Assembly (NCBI GenBank): GCA_013396915.1
Contig: VWZL01001354.1
Coordinates: 186,001-250,000 of the forward strand
Direction of reading: 5' to 3'
From: Stercorarius parasiticus
Lineage: Eukaryota > Chordata > Aves > Charadriiformes > Stercorariidae
DNA: 64,000 bases
Shown: positions 60,490 to 64,000 of the stretch, piece by piece
How the letters are laid out: each line of letters begins with the position of its first letter
Position numbering within the stretch: position 1 is the first letter of the stretch
Position numbers and translations under genes: made by a program
Notes under the pieces: generated by a model
The model's input: only the letters and a program-made list of their open reading frames with translations
Database searches by the model: none
What the model was told of the DNA's origin: nothing

Positions 60490-61000
60490 GGAAAAGGACC
60501 ACAGAACAACAGAAACTGCTGGAGGCCACCTAGTCCAGTCTCCCATCAAAGCAGAACTACCACCGGCACTATACCGTAAAGTCAGCATTTATTTAGCCAA
60601 GTCATGAAAAGCCTCCAAAGAGGAGCCACCATCACCTCTCTGGAGTACCTGGTGGAGAAGGTTTTCCTAATGGTCAGCCTGAACCGTCCCATCTGCCATG
60701 TGTGACTGTTGCCCCTTGTTACGTCCTTTGGCACCACCAAGAAGAGTTTGGCTCTGTCCTCTTTGTAACCTGCTCTTGGGACAGCCACAGGGCTGTTGAT
60801 CACCCTTTGGGCTCCTCTTCACCAGGCAATACAAGCCCAGCTCCCTCCACATCTCTCACACCATACCTGCATTCTAGGCTCTGGGACATGGTGACAGCCC
60901 TCTCCAGTTTTTTCCATATCCCCCTTGAAGCAGGGGTCCCAAAAGAGGATCCTGTACTCCACCAGTGCTGGGCAGGGAAAGTGCACGGTGCCAGCTCTTT
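60490..61000 (-). mobile_element. Old CR1 LINE fragment
   Basis: Diverged antisense CR1. Minus-strand translation shows LVEYRILFWDP.FKGDMEK, then RELGLYCL.KR, YKEDRAKLFLVVPKDVTRGN and MGRFRLTIRK, in the order of the CR1 ORF2 tail but with several frame changes. The 3' end at the left is CCACAGAACAACAGAAACTG. Confidence 0.85.
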
Positions 61001-64000
61001 CAGCCACGGCCTCATTTTGTGGGCCAATGCATGGTGGGGGCACCACCATGCCCCCACCCACGTCCCCACCGCTGGCTGTCAAAGAGGTCTGAACGGTTGA
61101 TATAAACTAGGAGAAATGGGGCAGTTTCAGTTACAGCTAAAGCTTTGGTGTCAAAGCACCAGAGAGCCTTCTCCTCAGGATCTGCATGTAAATAGCCATG
61201 CTTATTCAGTAAATCAGAGCAGCGCCCAACTTGCGTCCTCTTGTTCCTCAAGTTCATGTTTCAGTCTAAGACTTACCAAAACATAGTTTTATATGCTAAT
61301 TTCCTTATAGTAAACCCCTTACTGTATGTCGTTCACCTATACCAAGCGGTGTACATGTAAGAGTAGGCTAATATTCTGTATATATTACCAACTTTATGAG
61401 TTCAAGAATTACAATGTGCTTGCTTTATTTAGGTGGTAAACTTTTTTAATGAGTCTGGAGGGTCCTTTACATAAAAGTAGTGACTCTAGCTTGGAATCTC
61501 TTTCCATGTTTATTAGAAATGTGTTTTACTTTACTGTGAAAAAAGCCAAGGAAACATGCAGCCTTAAAGTCTAATGAAGTAGTTACTCATGCAGTCAAAG
61601 TTCATAAATTTTAAATACATTTAATTTATAAATTGAAAACATAGCTTTCACTGGCTTTTTCAAGATTATTGCTTGCCACAGGGGTTTTAGGATAGTTGCC
61701 GGGCCATGCTTGTTACCTCTTTCCTTTCAAGGCCGAGACTGGATCTTCACGATTTGCTCACATTCATTCTGATGTTTTTATTTAAAAAATCTTATTTTCA
61801 GAAAGAGAGCTCTTTAAAATATTAAAAATCATAACCCAGCCAGCAGTCTCTTTGTTCTCAACTCAGATAAGGTTTGCTTTCAAGCTGACACTTTAATAGA
61901 GAGCTCTTTCTCACGGTGAGAAACCCTTTGTCTCTCTGGAGACCTCTTTTCTGAGCTAATTGCGGAGCGCAGTCCCTGCAGTGGCAGTCTGAGACGGATT
62001 CCAGTCTCACACCAATAAAACCTCAGTGCCACCCTGAGGTAGGAGTCCCGCTCCCAGGAAGTGGGAATTTAGGGAAGAGGGGAAATGAAGATTCTAGCTC
62101 CCTACTTTTTGCCCTCTGCAGTCCTCAGGTTGCTCATCCATCCCTGGTGAACAACTCTGGCTGCACAAGCCTCACCATAATTTGTCCTACTTGCAAAGCA
62201 GTCTCAGGTACAAAATGTACCGTCGGGATGCCTGGCACTCGGCAGTGCCCTGCCTGCATCAGGGGGAGGTGAGAGGAGGACGACAGCCTTATGCCAGCTG
62301 GGATTTCCACGAGCCACCCCACTGGGCACCCTGCCTCGTGCCAGTGAGCTGGCAGCTGGCCAATGACTGCAGGATCGCTGCTTGTTGACTCAGAGTCACA
62401 GGAGGCCAGTTCTGGAACTTCAGAGAATTTTAGGGGGATGTTACAGAAATGGGCACGTGCCTGTGGTAAGGGAAAGCATCAAGCCCACAAGACCTAGAAT
62501 AGTGGCGTTGGTATTTAACCACTGTGTCTTTAGATTTATATGGACGGACCCCCCAGGCTTCTTTTACCAAGGTAGCAATGCAGCCAAAGAAAAAAAGGGT
62601 AGCAGGGCTCAGCCTCCCCATTTCCATGCCCCCAAACCAGTCAATTATACCCAACCCATTTCAGAAGGATCTCTCTCTCACCTGTCCTCTAGTGATGGAT
62701 GTGACACAACATCCTTCGCCCGGGTACTTGCTTTGCTGAGTCCCTCTCCTAATACTTAAAAAGATTTTTCCTCGCATGAGGACCACTTCCGCATGGTTCA
62801 TTTGGATGACTCCATCCTCAGCCATGCAGGCACCTCCAAGGACTTCTGCAAAAGGTGAGATGATGCCCTCCAACTGATGTCCCTGCTCTGCCCCACCACT
62901 TCTCCTGTCTCCTCCCTCCCCAAGCCCCACAGCCCCACACACGCCATGCCCAGCCAGCACCGGGAGCAGGGCCGGTAATTGGAAAGGGGAATTGCAAAGC
63001 ACCAAATCTTATCAACCGGCAGCGAGGGAGCATTCAGCGACCGTCCTGGGGGGCCCAGCCCGAGGTCCAGAGTGGGTTGGCAGCCTTTTGTTTAGTGGCA
63101 GGGGATGGACACGCATGGCTGCTCCGCTCAGAGTGGGCACTGGCGTGCTTGAAGCAGGGGGATGGCTCGCCGCTTTATGAATGGGCTACAGAGAGCAGCA
63201 CAGGAGCAGGAACACGGACAGGAAAATGGTGTTTTGGGGGTCACGTTAGGCATAGCTTCTTGGCCTCTGAAGTGCTGCCAAGTGCCGTCACTGTGCACAC
63301 AGAAGTAGCAGCTATTTTCTCATATATCTTTTACTCATTAACCGAATAGTCTAAATATAGCCCCGACTTAGCACTAGCGAGAGATGGTGGGTGCCCTCTG
63401 TGGTCGGTTCTTCGCTGCCTGCCTACCTGCAGCGCTGGTTTTCTGCACCAGATCCTTCGCTTTGCCAGTGCTACGTCAGGTGCTCTCTGCTCTCAGCCCT
63501 GGGGCAGACGGATAATTTACATTAGAGGTTGCTACCACGCAATGAGGAAAAGCACACAGCCCCAGGAACGCAGCCAGCTCTTCCCATGCTTCTGCCAGCC
63601 CGCCGTGCCCCATGCAGTCCTCCCCTCCATCCCTTCCTCCAACTCCTGACTAGATGATATCACTCCTGTCTGATGTTCGGATAAACCAGGCTCTTGGTGC
63701 GGCTGACATGGGTAAAATTCAGGAGTTCAAAGCCTGGCTCCTTTTGCAGGAGTTGTTCCCACACATCACCCAGGATGGGTCCATCAGCAGCTCCCCAGTT
63801 CCATCAGGGGAGGGTATAATTTTACCATGGAGGTAAAATGGAAAGTATTGCCTTTGCTGGGGCCCTGGGAAACTTTCAGGATGTATCAACAATATCTGAT
63901 ATGTTCATAATTTGTGTCCCTGACTTCGGCCTCAGCTTGATGCCACGTAATACTATCTCCACACCTGCCAAGTGCTCACTGCCGCCAATGCTTACCCCTT
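61001..64000. other. Intergenic, no gene seen
   Basis: The left part (about 61.25-61.9 kb) is AT-rich unique sequence and the right part is moderately GC-rich. No repeat family, RNA gene or coding domain was recognised to the end of the window. Confidence 0.5.

Noticed and set aside
1..64000. CRISPR arrays, operons, phage or bacterial mobile systems
   Set aside because: The window is vertebrate intron/exon DNA with CR1 elements. The only tandem array (47.8 kb) is a directly abutting minisatellite without spacers.

Overview
The window is vertebrate nuclear DNA, almost certainly from a bird. The main dispersed repeats are CR1 LINE fragments, and no Alu-like or L1-like sequence was seen. The exons of the one multi-exon gene are short and lie between introns of 3 to 15 kb. 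The species cannot be named from the sequence alone.

Layout. Positions 1-30.4 kb are the AT-rich 3' part of UBAC2 on the plus strand. Three coding exons (11364-11609, 26558-26680, 29683-29790) encode the last 158 residues, including the C-terminal UBA domain. They are followed by a 3' UTR with an AATAAA signal at 30374. Positions 30.4-38.1 kb are intergenic and become more GC-rich. An intact single-exon class A GPCR of the GPR183/EBI2 family (38083-39144, minus strand, 353 aa) converges on UBAC2. Upstream of it are a CpG-rich stretch and an assembly gap (39663-40181). Positions 40.2-64 kb hold no recognisable protein-coding gene. This part contains CR1 copies, a 55-bp minisatellite, microsatellites, GC-rich patches and several AT-rich stretches that look like candidate regulatory sequence.

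UBAC2 is an ER-membrane, rhomboid-like ERAD factor and the GPCR is a probable oxysterol chemoattractant receptor. Their proximity reflects old synteny, because mammalian UBAC2 carries GPR18 and GPR183 inside its introns. Neither receptor occurs in the three introns seen here (the first only partly). The receptor here lies beyond the UBAC2 3' end and looks like a diverged GPR183 paralogue that keeps all four residues known to contact the oxysterol ligand.

No wholly new system could be demonstrated. The strongest unexplained items are a 67-bp TG...CA inverted-repeat element with a 5-bp target-site duplication (54830-54906), three perfect or near-perfect intronic hairpins with 17-22 bp arms, the hairpin-bearing 55-bp minisatellite, and the GPR183-like paralogue itself.
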